DNA of 64,000 nt from Streptomyces sp. IMTB 2501 (GCF_001953885.1 NZ_MQUS01000012.1:206258-270257); one strand, 5' to 3'. Counted from the stretch's first letter, positions 26,395 through 34,876 are shown. Numbers and translations are program-made. Notes: generated from the letters alone by a model not told the origin.

Positions 26395-26451
26395 ATGTTC
26401 GCGCTTTCGACCCAGAACTGGTGGTGGACCGCTTCTCCGGCGGCCCACTGA
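26395..26451 (+). CDS. trpL: Tryptophan attenuator leader peptide
   Basis: An 18-residue peptide, MFALSTQNWWWTASPAAH, with three consecutive Trp codons (TGG TGG TGG at 26419-26427). It is followed 22 bp later by a terminator hairpin and then by the anthranilate synthase gene. This is the classical ribosome-stalling attenuator: scarce charged tRNA-Trp stalls the ribosome on the Trp run and favours antitermination. A comparable attenuator has been described for a Streptomyces venezuelae anthranilate synthase gene. No Shine-Dalgarno sequence is visible; a leaderless start fits the -10 box. Confidence 0.9.
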   Translation: MFALSTQNWWWTASPAAH

Positions 26452-26472
26452 TCGCGCGTACCCAGACTTCGC

Positions 26473-26497
26473 GAAGGCCGCCCGAGGGGCGGCCTTC
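26473..26497 (+). terminator. Attenuator terminator hairpin
   Basis: Arms 26473-26483 (GAAGGCCGCCC) and 26487-26497 pair perfectly over 11 bp with a GAG loop. It sits between trpL and trpE. The left arm could alternatively pair with upstream sequence around the Trp codons (for example GGCGGCCC near 26439-26446) to form an antiterminator. Confidence 0.85.
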
Positions 26498-26599
26498 GGT
26501 GTGTCCGGGGTCGTTCCTCACCGATATCGATCGCATCGGCCGACGTCGACATACATCGACCGGCATCGGCCGACATCGCCGGAAGAGGAACCGAGGACC

Positions 26600-28480
26600 A
26601 TGGACCTGTCACAGCTCCTGCACGACGACCGCCCCTTCGCCCTGCTCCGCCGCCGCACCCCGGGCCGCGACGAGCACCTGGTGGAGCTGCTGATCGGCCC
26701 GGTGACCGGCCGCGACCGGCTCGCCGACCTGCCCGAGGAGGGCCTCGCGCTGGTCCCGTTCCGGCAGATCCGCGAGCGCGGCTTCGACGTCCGCGACGAC
26801 GGCACCCCGCTGCTGGTGCTGACGCCTGAGGAGTCGTACGAGATCCCGCTCGACGTGGCCCTGTCCCGGCTCCCGGCACACGAAGTGCGGGTCGAGGGCG
26901 GTGGCTTCGACGTCGACGACGTGGCGTACGGCGAGATCGTCGGGCGGGTGCTGGCGGAGGAGATCGGCCGGGGCGAGGGCGCGAACTTCGTGATCCGGCG
27001 GACGTACGAGGGCGAGATCCCCGGGTTCGGCCGGGCCGACGCGCTCGCGCTGTTCCGGCGGCTGCTGGAGGGCGAGCGGGGCGCGTACTGGACGTTCGTC
27101 GTGCACACCGGGGAGCGCACGCTGGTGGGGGCCAGCCCCGAGGTGCATGTGCGGATGTCCGGCGGGACGGTCGTGATGAATCCGATCAGCGGGACGTACC
27201 GGTATCCCGCCGAGGGGCCGACGCCGGAGCATCTGCTCGACTTCCTCGCCGACGGGAAGGAGATCGAGGAGCTGTCGATGGTCGTCGACGAGGAACTGAA
27301 GATGATGTGCACCGTCGGCGACATGGGCGGGGTCGTCGTCGGGCCGCGGCTGAAGGAGATGGCGCACCTCGCGCACACCGAGTACGAACTGCGCGGGAAG
27401 TCCTCCCTGGATGTGCGGGAGGTGCTGAGGGAGACCATGTTCGCCGCGACGGTGACCGGGTCGCCGGTGCAGAACGCGTGCCGGGTCATCGAGCGGCACG
27501 AGGTGGGGGGACGCGGGTACTACGCCGGTGCCCTGGCGCTCCTGGGCCGGGACTCCGGGGGCGCCCAGACCCTGGACTCCCCCATCCTGATCCGCACCGC
27601 CGACATCGGCACCGACGGACATCTGCGCGTCCCGGTCGGCGCGACGCTGGTGCGCGGCTCGGATCCGGCGAGCGAGGTCGCGGAGACCCACGCGAAGGCG
27701 GCGGGCGTGCTCGCGGCCCTCGGGGTACGGCCGTCCCGGCCGCGGGCGGAGCGGGAGCGGCTCCGGCTGGCCGACGACCCGCGGGTGCGGGCGGCGCTGG
27801 ACGGCCGCAGGGCGGCGCTCGCGCCCTTCTGGCTGCGGATGCAGGAGCGGCAGGAGGCGCTTCAGGGCCATGCCCTGGTCGTCGACGGTGAGGACACCTT
27901 CACCGCGATGCTGGCGCATGTACTGCGCTCGGCCGGTCTGGAGGTGACGGTACGGCGGTACGACGAGCCGGGGCTGCGGGCCGCCGTGCTCGGGCACGAG
28001 GGCCCGGTGGTGCTCGGCCCCGGACCGGGCGACCCGGCGGATCTCGCCGACCCGAAGATGCGGTTCCTGCGGGGGCTGACCGCCACGGTGATCCGGGAGC
28101 ACCGGCACGGGGTGCTGGGGGTCTGCCTCGGCCACGAGCTGATCGCGGCCGAGCTGGGGCTGGACATCGTCCGCAAGGAGGTGCCGCACCAGGGGGCGCA
28201 GACCACGATCGACCTGTTCGGGCGGGCCGAGACCGTCGGCTTCTACAACAGCTTCGTGGCCCGCTGCGACGACGAGGCGGCCCGGGAACTGGCCGCGCAC
28301 GGGGTGGCGGTGAGCCGGGCGGCGGGCGGCGAGGTGCATGCGCTGCGCGGCCCCGGCTTCGCGGGCGTCCAGTTCCACCCGGAGTCGGTCCTCAGCCTGA
28401 ACGGGGCCGCGGTGGTGCGGGAGCTGGTGGGTCAGCTGCGCGGCACGAGCACGTTCTCCGAAGGCCGGCCCGCCGTGTAG
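26600..28480 (+). CDS. trpE: Fused anthranilate synthase (TrpE-TrpG / PhzE-like)
   Basis: A 626-residue fusion. Residues 1 to about 390 are the chorismate-binding component I (NPISGTYRYPAEGPTPEHLL, DEELKMMCTVGDMGGV, ATVTGSPVQNACRVIE). From about 430 a class I glutamine amidotransferase follows, with catalytic Cys in GVCLGHELIAAE and His-Glu in FHPES. It makes anthranilate from chorismate and glutamine. Fusions of this order occur in phenazine PhzE and in some actinobacterial trpE genes; the Trp-rich attenuator argues for tryptophan synthesis here. The ATG at 26600 has GAGGA upstream. Its 3' end overlaps the convergent dehydrogenase by 49 bp. Confidence 0.93.
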   Translation: MDLSQLLHDDRPFALLRRRTPGRDEHLVELLIGPVTGRDRLADLPEEGLALVPFRQIRERGFDVRDDGTPLLVLTPEESYEIPLDVALSRLPAHEVRVEGGGFDVDDVAYGEIVGRVLAEEIGRGEGANFVIRRTYEGEIPGFGRADALALFRRLLEGERGAYWTFVVHTGERTLVGASPEVHVRMSGGTVVMNPISGTYRYPAEGPTPEHLLDFLADGKEIEELSMVVDEELKMMCTVGDMGGVVVGPRLKEMAHLAHTEYELRGKSSLDVREVLRETMFAATVTGSPVQNACRVIERHEVGGRGYYAGALALLGRDSGGAQTLDSPILIRTADIGTDGHLRVPVGATLVRGSDPASEVAETHAKAAGVLAALGVRPSRPRAERERLRLADDPRVRAALDGRRAALAPFWLRMQERQEALQGHALVVDGEDTFTAMLAHVLRSAGLEVTVRRYDEPGLRAAVLGHEGPVVLGPGPGDPADLADPKMRFLRGLTATVIREHRHGVLGVCLGHELIAAELGLDIVRKEVPHQGAQTTIDLFGRAETVGFYNSFVARCDDEAARELAAHGVAVSRAAGGEVHALRGPGFAGVQFHPESVLSLNGAAVVRELVGQLRGTSTFSEGRPAV

Positions 28481-29427
28481 TCCAGGACGTTGCGCACGGT
28501 GGCGTCGACGATCTGCCCGACGGCGTCCTCGGTGTAGTACGCCTGGTGCGAGGTGACCAGGACGTTCGGGAAGGTGACCAGGCGGGCCAGGGTGTCGTCC
28601 TCGATGGCCTCCAGGGACTTGTCGAGGAAGAACAGGCCCGCCTCGGACTCGTAGACGTCCAGGCCGACACCCGTGAAGCGGCCCCCGCGCAGCTCGGCGA
28701 CGAGGGCCGCGGTGTCGACGAGGCCGCCGCGGCTGGAGTTGACCAGGATCGCGTCGTCCTTCATCGCCTTCAGGGCGGCGGCGTCGATCAGGTGCTGGGT
28801 CTCGGGCATCAGTGGGACGTGCAGGCTGACCAGGTCGGACTCGGCGAGCAGCTGGTCCTTCGGGACGTACGTCATGCCGAGCCTGAGGCAGGCCGGGTTC
28901 TCGGCCATGTCCCAGCCGAGCAGGCGCATCCCGTGGCCGTGGGCGATCCGGGTGAACGCCGCGCCGATCTTGCCGGTGCCGAGGACGCCGACGGTGCGGC
29001 CGTGCATGTCGCGGCCCATGAGCCCGTCGAGGCGGAAGTCGAAGTCGCGGGTGCGGGTCGCCGCGCGGACGATACGGCGGTTGACGGCCATGGCCAGGGT
29101 CCAGGCGAACTCGGCCACCGAGTGGGGCGAGTAGGACGAGACGCGGGCGACGGTCATGCCGAGGCGTTCGGCGGCGTCGAGGTCGATGTTGTTGTAGCCG
29201 GTGGAGCGCTGGGCGACCATCCGGGTGCCGCCCGCGGCGAGGGTTTCCAGGACGTGGGGGCCGAGGTCGGCGTTGACGCTGGTGGAGATCACCTCGTGGC
29301 CGGTGGCGATGGGGGCGGTGTCCGCGTTGAGGAAGACGTCGAGGCAGCGGACGTCGTGGTGACCGGCGAAGGCACGCTCGATCAACGGCCGCTCGTCCGC
29401 CTGCACGCCGAAGGCCAGGACTTCCAC
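28432..29427 (-). CDS. D-2-hydroxyacid dehydrogenase, D-lactate dehydrogenase type
   Basis: A 331-residue NAD-dependent enzyme of the LdhA family, interconverting D-lactate and pyruvate. The NAD fold is GVLGTGKIGAAFTRIA (about residues 148-163). Catalytic residues sit in NSSRGGLVDT (Arg), DVYESEAGLFF (Glu) and TSHQAYYTEDA (His with the Tyr-rich segment typical of D-LDH). The GTG at 29427 has GGAG seven bases upstream. The gene ends inside the last codons of the convergent trpE, a 49-bp sense-antisense overlap with no room for a terminator between them. Confidence 0.92.
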   Translation of the reverse strand: MEVLAFGVQADERPLIERAFAGHHDVRCLDVFLNADTAPIATGHEVISTSVNADLGPHVLETLAAGGTRMVAQRSTGYNNIDLDAAERLGMTVARVSSYSPHSVAEFAWTLAMAVNRRIVRAATRTRDFDFRLDGLMGRDMHGRTVGVLGTGKIGAAFTRIAHGHGMRLLGWDMAENPACLRLGMTYVPKDQLLAESDLVSLHVPLMPETQHLIDAAALKAMKDDAILVNSSRGGLVDTAALVAELRGGRFTGVGLDVYESEAGLFFLDKSLEAIEDDTLARLVTFPNVLVTSHQAYYTEDAVGQIVDATVRNVLDYTAGRPSENVLVPRS

Positions 29428-29445
29428 GGTTGCTCCTGGTTGTCT

Positions 29446-29478
29446 GGGCTGTGGGCCGAGACATACGGCCCACAGCCC
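29446..29478 (-). terminator. Hairpin terminator after pfkA
   Basis: Arms 29446-29458 and 29466-29478 (GGGCTGTGGGCCG and its complement) pair perfectly over 13 bp with a 7-nt loop. It lies between the pfkA stop (29510) and the start of the next minus-strand gene (29427), so it separates two same-strand transcripts. Confidence 0.85.
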
Positions 29479-29509
29479 TGGGGTGCCGGTCAGTGCCGGT
29501 AAGTGGCGG

Positions 29510-30538
29510 TCAGCCGAAGAAGACCCCGACCTCCTGATACAGCTTCGGGTCCACCGTCTTCAGCTTGGCCGTGGCCTCGGCCAGAGGGACGCGGACGATG
29601 TCGGTGGCGCGCAGGGCGACCATCTTGCCGAAGTCGCCGTCGTGGACGCAGTCGATGGCGTGCAGGCCGAAGCGGGTGGCGAGCCAGCGGTCGAAGGCGC
29701 TGGGCGTGCCGCCGCGCTGGACATGGCCGAGGACCGTGGTCCGCGCCTCCTTTCCGGTGCGGCTCTCGATCTCCTTGGCCAGCCACTCACCGACCCCGGA
29801 GAGCCGGACGTGCCCGAAGGAGTCCAGCGAGCCGTCCTTGAGCACCATGTCGCCGTCCTTGGGCATGGCGCCCTCGGCGACGACCACGATCGGCGCGTAC
29901 GACGCCCGGAAGCGGGAGGTCACCCAGGCGCAGACCTGCTCGACGTCGAAGCGCTGCTCGGGGATGAGGATGGCGTTGGCACCGCCGGCCAGCCCCGAGT
30001 GGATGGCGATCCAGCCGGCGTGCCGGCCCATCACCTCCACGACCAGGACCCGCATATGGGACTCGGCGGTGGTGTGCAGCCGGTCGATGGCCTCGGTGGC
30101 GATGTTGACGGCGGTGTCGAAGCCGAAGGTGTAGTCGGTGGCCGACAGATCGTTGTCGATCGTCTTGGGCACCCCGACGCAGGGCACCGCGTACTCGTCG
30201 GACAGCCGCGCGGCGACGCCCAGGGTGTCCTCGCCGCCGATCGCGATGAGGGCCTGGACGTCCAGCTTGACCAGGTTGTCCTTGATCCGGCGGATGCCGT
30301 TCTCCGCCTTGAGCGGGTTGGTGCGCGAGGAGCCGAGAATGGTGCCGCCGCGGGGCAGGATGCCGCGCACCGCGGGGATGTCGAGACGGACGGTGTCGCC
30401 TTCGAGAGGACCGCGCCAGCCGTCCCGGAAACCGACGAAGTCATAGCCGTATTCCTGCACGCCCTTGCGGACGATGCCCCGGATGACGGCGTTGAGCCCG
30501 GGGCAGTCGCCGCCTCCGGTCAGTACTCCGACGCGCAT
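29510..30538 (-). CDS. pfkA: 6-phosphofructokinase
   Basis: A 342-residue phosphofructokinase of the actinobacterial (group III) type, phosphorylating fructose 6-phosphate in glycolysis. The nucleotide loop reads GGGDCPGLNAVIRG, and IGGEDT replaces the GGDGS of Bacillus-type ATP enzymes; substrate motifs PKTIDND (Asp as base) and MGRHAGWIA are intact. GGEDT-type enzymes use ATP or pyrophosphate, and the streptomycete enzyme is known to use ATP; I infer ATP here. The ATG is at 30538. Around 120 bp separate it from the MacR gene, and a strong hairpin follows it. Confidence 0.93.
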   Translation of the reverse strand: MRVGVLTGGGDCPGLNAVIRGIVRKGVQEYGYDFVGFRDGWRGPLEGDTVRLDIPAVRGILPRGGTILGSSRTNPLKAENGIRRIKDNLVKLDVQALIAIGGEDTLGVAARLSDEYAVPCVGVPKTIDNDLSATDYTFGFDTAVNIATEAIDRLHTTAESHMRVLVVEVMGRHAGWIAIHSGLAGGANAILIPEQRFDVEQVCAWVTSRFRASYAPIVVVAEGAMPKDGDMVLKDGSLDSFGHVRLSGVGEWLAKEIESRTGKEARTTVLGHVQRGGTPSAFDRWLATRFGLHAIDCVHDGDFGKMVALRATDIVRVPLAEATAKLKTVDPKLYQEVGVFFG

Positions 30539-30662
30539 GGAAATGTCCCTTCACCGCGGTTCCCTGACACTCGGTCACATTAACGGTGACCCAAGTCACA
30601 ACGGGAGGGGCGGGATGGGTGATTTCGGGGTATGCGCGGGGGCTTCAGGGCCGCGCTCGCGG

Positions 30663-31340
30663 CTACTCCTCGTCGAGGCCGCGCTCTATGGCGTACCTCA
30701 CCAGCTCGACCCTGTTGTGCAGTTGGAGCTTGCCGAGGGTGTTCTGCACATGGTTCTGGACCGTGCGGTGGGAGATGACGAGGCGTTCGGCGATCTGCTT
30801 GTAGCTCAGGCCCTTGGCGACCAGCCGCAGCACCTCCGTCTCGCGGTCCGTCAGGCGGGGCGCGCCGGGCTCGTCGGTGTCGGGGGCGGGCGCGGGCTCG
30901 GAGGCCAGGCGGCGGTACTCGCCGAGGACCAGTCCGGCGAGGCCCGGTGTGAACACCGGGTCGCCGACAGCGGTACGGCGCACGGCGTCGAGCAACTCCT
31001 CGGTGGAGGCCGACTTCAGCAGATAGCCGGTCGCGCCGGACTTCACGGCCTCCAGCACGTCGGCGTGCTCACCGCTCGCGGAGAGGACCAGGACGCGCAA
31101 CGCCGGGTTGTGGCCGACCAGTTCCTTGCACACCTGGACTCCGGGCTTGGCGGGCAGGTTGAGGTCCAGCACGAGGACGTCGGGGGCGGCGGCCCTGGCG
31201 CGGCGGACCGCCTGCTCGCCGTCGCCGGCGGTCGCGACCACCGCGAAACCGGACTCGGCCAGGTCCCGGGCGACCGCGTCGCGCCACATGGGGTGATCGT
31301 CCACCACCATGACCTTGATCGGGTCCTGCTGATCGCTCAT
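30663..31340 (-). CDS. macR: NarL-type response regulator, MacR-like
   Basis: A 225-residue regulator. The receiver domain has acidic pocket Asp14-Asp15, phosphoacceptor Asp59 (LVLDLNLP) and Lys in YLLKSAS. A LuxR-type helix-turn-helix follows at the C-terminus (LTDRETEVLRLVAKGLSYKQ). Its position next to pfkA, glkA and an acyltransferase, and the kinase partner's architecture, match MacR of S. coelicolor, reported to control morphogenetic membrane-protein genes through a TGAGTAC-N2-GTACTCA box. The start overlaps the kinase stop by 4 bp, so kinase and regulator are coupled. The family call is firm; identity with MacR is inferred from context. Confidence 0.9.
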   Translation of the reverse strand: MSDQQDPIKVMVVDDHPMWRDAVARDLAESGFAVVATAGDGEQAVRRARAAAPDVLVLDLNLPAKPGVQVCKELVGHNPALRVLVLSASGEHADVLEAVKSGATGYLLKSASTEELLDAVRRTAVGDPVFTPGLAGLVLGEYRRLASEPAPAPDTDEPGAPRLTDRETEVLRLVAKGLSYKQIAERLVISHRTVQNHVQNTLGKLQLHNRVELVRYAIERGLDEE

Positions 31341-32542
31341 CGACGCTCCGCCTTCGCGTTCTTCGGTACTTTCAGTTCGACTTCCGTGCCCTGTCCGGGG
31401 ACGGAGATCAGCTCGGCGCTGCCGCCGAGATCGCGCAGCCGCCCCCGGATCGACTGGGCCACGCCGAGCCGGCCCTCGCCCTCGGCCTGGGCGAGCCGGC
31501 CCTCGGGGATGCCGGGGCCGTCGTCCCGGACGGTCACGATGATCTCGTCCGGCTCGTCCTCGACCAGGATCCAGGCCCGGGCCTCGCCGCCCGCGTGCTT
31601 GCGCACGTTGTCCAGGGCGGCACCGACCGCTGCGGCCAGCTCCCGCGCGGCCGGCCGGGGCAGCTCGACCGGCGCCCCGGGCTCGGCCAGGCTCACCCGG
31701 GCACCCACACAGGACGCCAGCAGCGCCCGCAGATCGACCGGACCCTCGTCATCGGGCTCGTCCACCGCTCGTACGACCGCTCCGGCGGAAGCGTCCTCCG
31801 AGACCCGGGAGACCGGCACCAGACCGCCGGAGACCAGCGTGCGCAGCGCCACCTCCTGCTCCCCCGCGAGCCGCCCCAGCTCCGCCGCCTCGCCGCCGAT
31901 GACCGCGCCGCGCCGCTGCACCATCGCCAGCACCTGCAGCACGCCGTCGTGGATGTCCCGGGCCAGCCGCTCCCGCTCCCGGGTCGCCGCCTCGATCTCC
32001 AGAGCGCGGGCGAGGGTGCGCTCGGAGGCGCGGGCGACCTCCACGACGTAGCCGATGGCGATCGAGGCCACCCAGACGAGGATCAGGCTGTGCACGGTGT
32101 CCCGGGCGGGATGGCCGCGCTCGACCAGGTTGGCGACGGCCACCGCCGTGGAGGCGACGGCGGCCCAGCGCCAGCCGCCCTTGATCGCGAAGGCCAGCAC
32201 CGCGCCGCCGGTCCATATCGTCGGCAGCGTCGGGCCGCCGTCGAGCGGCTGGTGGCTGTCGGCGAGCGGGGTGAGCAGGATGCCGGCGAGCGCGATGGCC
32301 AGATCGGCGATCAGGAAACGCCTGGTGCAGCTCGCCGCGTTCCGCACCTTCGGCAGGGTGGCGAGGGTCCAGACGAACAGGACGGCGAAGTAGCAGACGG
32401 CGGTCCAGGGGCGCGCATAGAGGCCGTACCTGGTGGCGCAGAGGGCGATGGCGTACAGCATGGTCAGTACGCGGTAGCCGGCGAGCGCACGCCACAGCGG
32501 CAGCTCGACCGACATCCGCATGACGCGCTCGCGCTTGGGCAT
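31337..32542 (-). CDS. macS: Membrane sensor histidine kinase, MacS-like
   Basis: A 401-residue kinase. Four to six hydrophobic segments occupy residues about 20-170 with a MacS-like N-terminal sensor layout and no large extracellular loop. The HisKA_3 phosphoacceptor His198 is in ERLARDIHDGVLQ. The C-terminal ATPase domain has DNVRKHAGG (N-box) and DDGPGIPEGRLAQ (G-box). It should phosphorylate the coupled regulator downstream. The ATG is at 32542, preceded by a pyrimidine-rich stretch without a clear ribosome site, and the acyltransferase gene ends 35 bp upstream, so the three genes may be cotranscribed. Confidence 0.9.
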   Translation of the reverse strand: MPKRERVMRMSVELPLWRALAGYRVLTMLYAIALCATRYGLYARPWTAVCYFAVLFVWTLATLPKVRNAASCTRRFLIADLAIALAGILLTPLADSHQPLDGGPTLPTIWTGGAVLAFAIKGGWRWAAVASTAVAVANLVERGHPARDTVHSLILVWVASIAIGYVVEVARASERTLARALEIEAATRERERLARDIHDGVLQVLAMVQRRGAVIGGEAAELGRLAGEQEVALRTLVSGGLVPVSRVSEDASAGAVVRAVDEPDDEGPVDLRALLASCVGARVSLAEPGAPVELPRPAARELAAAVGAALDNVRKHAGGEARAWILVEDEPDEIIVTVRDDGPGIPEGRLAQAEGEGRLGVAQSIRGRLRDLGGSAELISVPGQGTEVELKVPKNAKAERR

Positions 32543-32577
32543 GTCCCCCGGCCCCCCTTGCTTCCCCGGCCCCTCCG

Positions 32578-33366
32578 TCAGGCCTCCGTCTTCTTCTCCG
32601 CTTCCCTCTCGGCCTTCTCCGCCTTCTCGGCTTCCTTCCCCTTGGCCTTCTCGGCTTCCCGGGCCTCCTTGGCCGCCTTCGCCGCCTCCGCGATCTGCCG
32701 CTTGGCGGCGGTCGCGTACATGTCGACGTACTCCTGGCCGGAAAGCTTCATGATCTCGTACATGACCTCGTCGGTCAGGGCGCGCAGGACGAAGCGGTCG
32801 TGCTCCATGCCGGCGTAGCGGCTGAAGTCCATCGGCTTGCCGATGCGGATGCCGGGCCGCATCAGCTTCGGCATCACCTTGCCGGGCGGCTGGATCTTCT
32901 CGGTGTCGATCATCGCCACCGGGATGACCGGCGCGCCGGTGGCGAGCGCCACGCGCGCGAGGCCACCGGGCTTGCCCCGGTAGAGCCGCCCGTCGGGTGA
33001 ACGGGTGCCTTCGGGATAGATCCCGAACAACTCGCCGCGCTCCAGCACCTCTATGCCGCTCTTGATCGCGGCCTCGCCGGCGCCGCGCGCCCCGGAGCGG
33101 TCCACCGGGAGCTGTCCGACGCCCTTGAAGAAGGCCGCGGTGAGCCGGCCCTTCACGCCCGGAGTGGTGAAGTACTCCGCCTTCGCGATGAAGGTGACCT
33201 TGCGGTCCAGGACCGCTGGCAGGAAGAACGAGTCCGAGAAGGACAGGTGATTGCTCGCCAGGATGGCGGCCCCCTCGTCCGGTACGTTCTCCAGGCCTTC
33301 CACCCAGGGCCTGAAGGCGACCTTCAGCGGCCCTCCGATGGCGACCTTCATCGTGCCGTACAACAC
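32578..33366 (-). CDS. 1-acyl-sn-glycerol-3-phosphate acyltransferase (PlsC family)
   Basis: A 262-residue acyltransferase. The catalytic NHLSFSD (H-x4-D, near residue 40) and the phosphate-binding YPEGTRSPDG (near 120) are intact, with the supporting VPVAMIDTEKI strand. It adds a second acyl chain to lysophosphatidate in membrane lipid synthesis. The C-terminus is a 50-residue Ala/Glu/Lys-rich, strongly charged helix (KAAKEAREAEKAKGKEAEKA), possibly a coiled coil. The GTG at 33366 was chosen because AGGAGG lies seven bases upstream. Divergent from the esterase gene. Confidence 0.92.
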   Translation of the reverse strand: MLYGTMKVAIGGPLKVAFRPWVEGLENVPDEGAAILASNHLSFSDSFFLPAVLDRKVTFIAKAEYFTTPGVKGRLTAAFFKGVGQLPVDRSGARGAGEAAIKSGIEVLERGELFGIYPEGTRSPDGRLYRGKPGGLARVALATGAPVIPVAMIDTEKIQPPGKVMPKLMRPGIRIGKPMDFSRYAGMEHDRFVLRALTDEVMYEIMKLSGQEYVDMYATAAKRQIAEAAKAAKEAREAEKAKGKEAEKAEKAEREAEKKTEA

Positions 33367-33438
33367 CCGTGTGCCTCCTGTTTCCGTCGAACAGACCTTA
33401 ACCCGGAGGACCGTCAATGGGCCCGACGACCCTGGTCG

Positions 33439-33461
33439 GTGTCAGTGCGCTCGCGTACGGT
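33439..33461 (+). promoter_or_regulatory. RecA-NDp/PafBC-like promoter before the esterase
   Basis: GTGTCAGTG (33439-33447), eight bases, then TACGGT (33456-33461). It differs from TTGTCRGTG-N8-TANNNT only at the first base. The esterase GTG is about 75 bp downstream, so the message would have a leader with a normal ribosome site. Confidence 0.55.
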
Positions 33462-33537
33462 GAAGCACATCCGCGCATTTTTCCCCTCGCCTCCGCCGGC
33501 CACCGGTGGGGCCCCTTCAGGAACAGGAGCGTCGAAG

Positions 33538-34317
33538 GTGCCGGTCCTCCCCGGAGCCGAGCCGTACCGCCACGAGGGCGGGGAAGTGGGGGTCCTCCTC
33601 TGCCACGGCTTCACCGGCTCGCCCCAGTCGCTGCGCCCCTGGGCGGAGCACCATGCGGCGCACGGCCTGACCGTGTCGCTGCCGCTGCTGCCCGGCCATG
33701 GCACCCGCTGGGAGGACATGCAGGTCACGGGCTGGCAGGACTGGTATGCGGAGGTGGACCGCGAGCTGGCCGAGCTCTCCGAGCGCTGTTCCCGGGTGTT
33801 CGTGGCGGGCCTGTCCATGGGCGGCGCCCTGGCGCTCCGGCTCGCGGCCCGGCACGGCGAGCGGGTCGCGGGCGCGGTGGTCGTCAACCCGGCGAACAAG
33901 GTGCACGGCCTGTCGGCGTACGCCCTTCCGGTGGCCCGGCATCTCGTGCGGACGACGAAGGGCATCGCCAGCGACATCGCGAAGGAGTGCGCGGCCGAGC
34001 TCGGGTACGACCGGGTGCCGCTGCACGCGGCGCACTCGCTGCGCCAGTTCCTGCGCCGGCTGGACGGCGAGCTGCCCCAGGTCACCCAGCCGTTGCTGCT
34101 GCTGCGCAGCGCCCAGGACCATGTCGTCCCGGCGGCCGACTCGGCCCGCGTGCTGAGCCGGGTGTCGTCCACGGACGTGACGGAGATCGTGCTGGAACAC
34201 AGCTACCACGTGGCGACGTTGGACGAGGATGCGGACCGGATCTTCGAGGAGAGCCTCGCCTTCGTCGGCCGGCTCGCACCCAGTCTCGGCAAGGAAGGGA
34301 CGGCCACAGGTGGCTGA
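33538..34317 (+). CDS. Alpha/beta hydrolase, Est30-type carboxylesterase
   Basis: A 259-residue serine hydrolase. The oxyanion segment is LLCHGFTGSP, the nucleophile Ser93 sits in GLSMGG, the acid is Asp in SAQDHVVP and the His in LEHSYHVATLDED. This pattern matches monoacylglycerol lipase/carboxylesterase Est30 relatives that act on short- to medium-chain esters. The GTG at 33538 was preferred because CAGGAGC lies about ten bases upstream; the frame is open upstream through the promoter. It overlaps the next gene by 8 bp. The promoter resembles a DNA-damage element. Confidence 0.9.
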   Translation: MPVLPGAEPYRHEGGEVGVLLCHGFTGSPQSLRPWAEHHAAHGLTVSLPLLPGHGTRWEDMQVTGWQDWYAEVDRELAELSERCSRVFVAGLSMGGALALRLAARHGERVAGAVVVNPANKVHGLSAYALPVARHLVRTTKGIASDIAKECAAELGYDRVPLHAAHSLRQFLRRLDGELPQVTQPLLLLRSAQDHVVPAADSARVLSRVSSTDVTEIVLEHSYHVATLDEDADRIFEESLAFVGRLAPSLGKEGTATGG

Positions 34318-34876
34318 GCACGAGTCCGACCGCGAGGACCGCGAGGGTCGCGAGCCGGACGAGCAGGGCGTGTCCTTCGACGAGGACGCCGCCTGGCGCG
34401 CCATCGTCGCCGGGTACGGCGAGGAGCCGCCGGATCCGCCGGGCGCCAGGCCCTTCAGGCCGGTCGAGGATCTGGCACTGCCGGAGCCCGGGAAGGACGC
34501 CGAGAGCGACACCGACAAGGCGCCGGTGCGGCCGCTGGGCAGCTCGGTCTCGTTCGCGCCCGGCGTCGGCCCACGCGACTACACGACCTCCCAGCCCGCC
34601 GAGGACGACTTCGACGAGGACGACGAGGGCCACTTCGTCCCGCCCGAGCCGCCGCCGCTGCCGACCGCCGACACCACCGCGAAGTTCGCCTGGCTGGGAG
34701 TCGTGGGCGGACCGATTCTCCTTCTCCTGGCGGTGCTGCTCGGCTGGGACATGACCTGGTGGCTGACCACCCTCGGCATCGGCGGCTTCCTCGGCGGCTT
34801 CGCCGCGCTGGTGATGCGGATGCGCACGGACGACGAGGAGGACGGCGACGATCCGGGGCGGGGCGCGGTGGTCTGA
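34310..34876 (+). CDS. Acidic two-helix membrane protein of unknown function
   Basis: A 188-residue protein. The first roughly 120 residues are disordered, acidic and Pro-rich (DFDEDDEGHFVPPEPPPLPT). Two hydrophobic helices follow (WLGVVGGPILLLLAVLLGW and WLTTLGIGGFLGGFAALVM), then an acidic tail. I recognise no catalytic motif; the layout is shared by many streptomycete small membrane proteins. The GTG at 34310 lies inside the end of the esterase gene (8-bp overlap), so it is translationally coupled to it and may act with it at the membrane. Confidence 0.8.
   Translation: MAEHESDREDREGREPDEQGVSFDEDAAWRAIVAGYGEEPPDPPGARPFRPVEDLALPEPGKDAESDTDKAPVRPLGSSVSFAPGVGPRDYTTSQPAEDDFDEDDEGHFVPPEPPPLPTADTTAKFAWLGVVGGPILLLLAVLLGWDMTWWLTTLGIGGFLGGFAALVMRMRTDDEEDGDDPGRGAVV

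Noticed and set aside
26600..28480. The fused anthranilate synthase as a phenazine gene (PhzE)
   Set aside because: No phenazine genes are nearby and the tryptophan attenuator points to primary metabolism.
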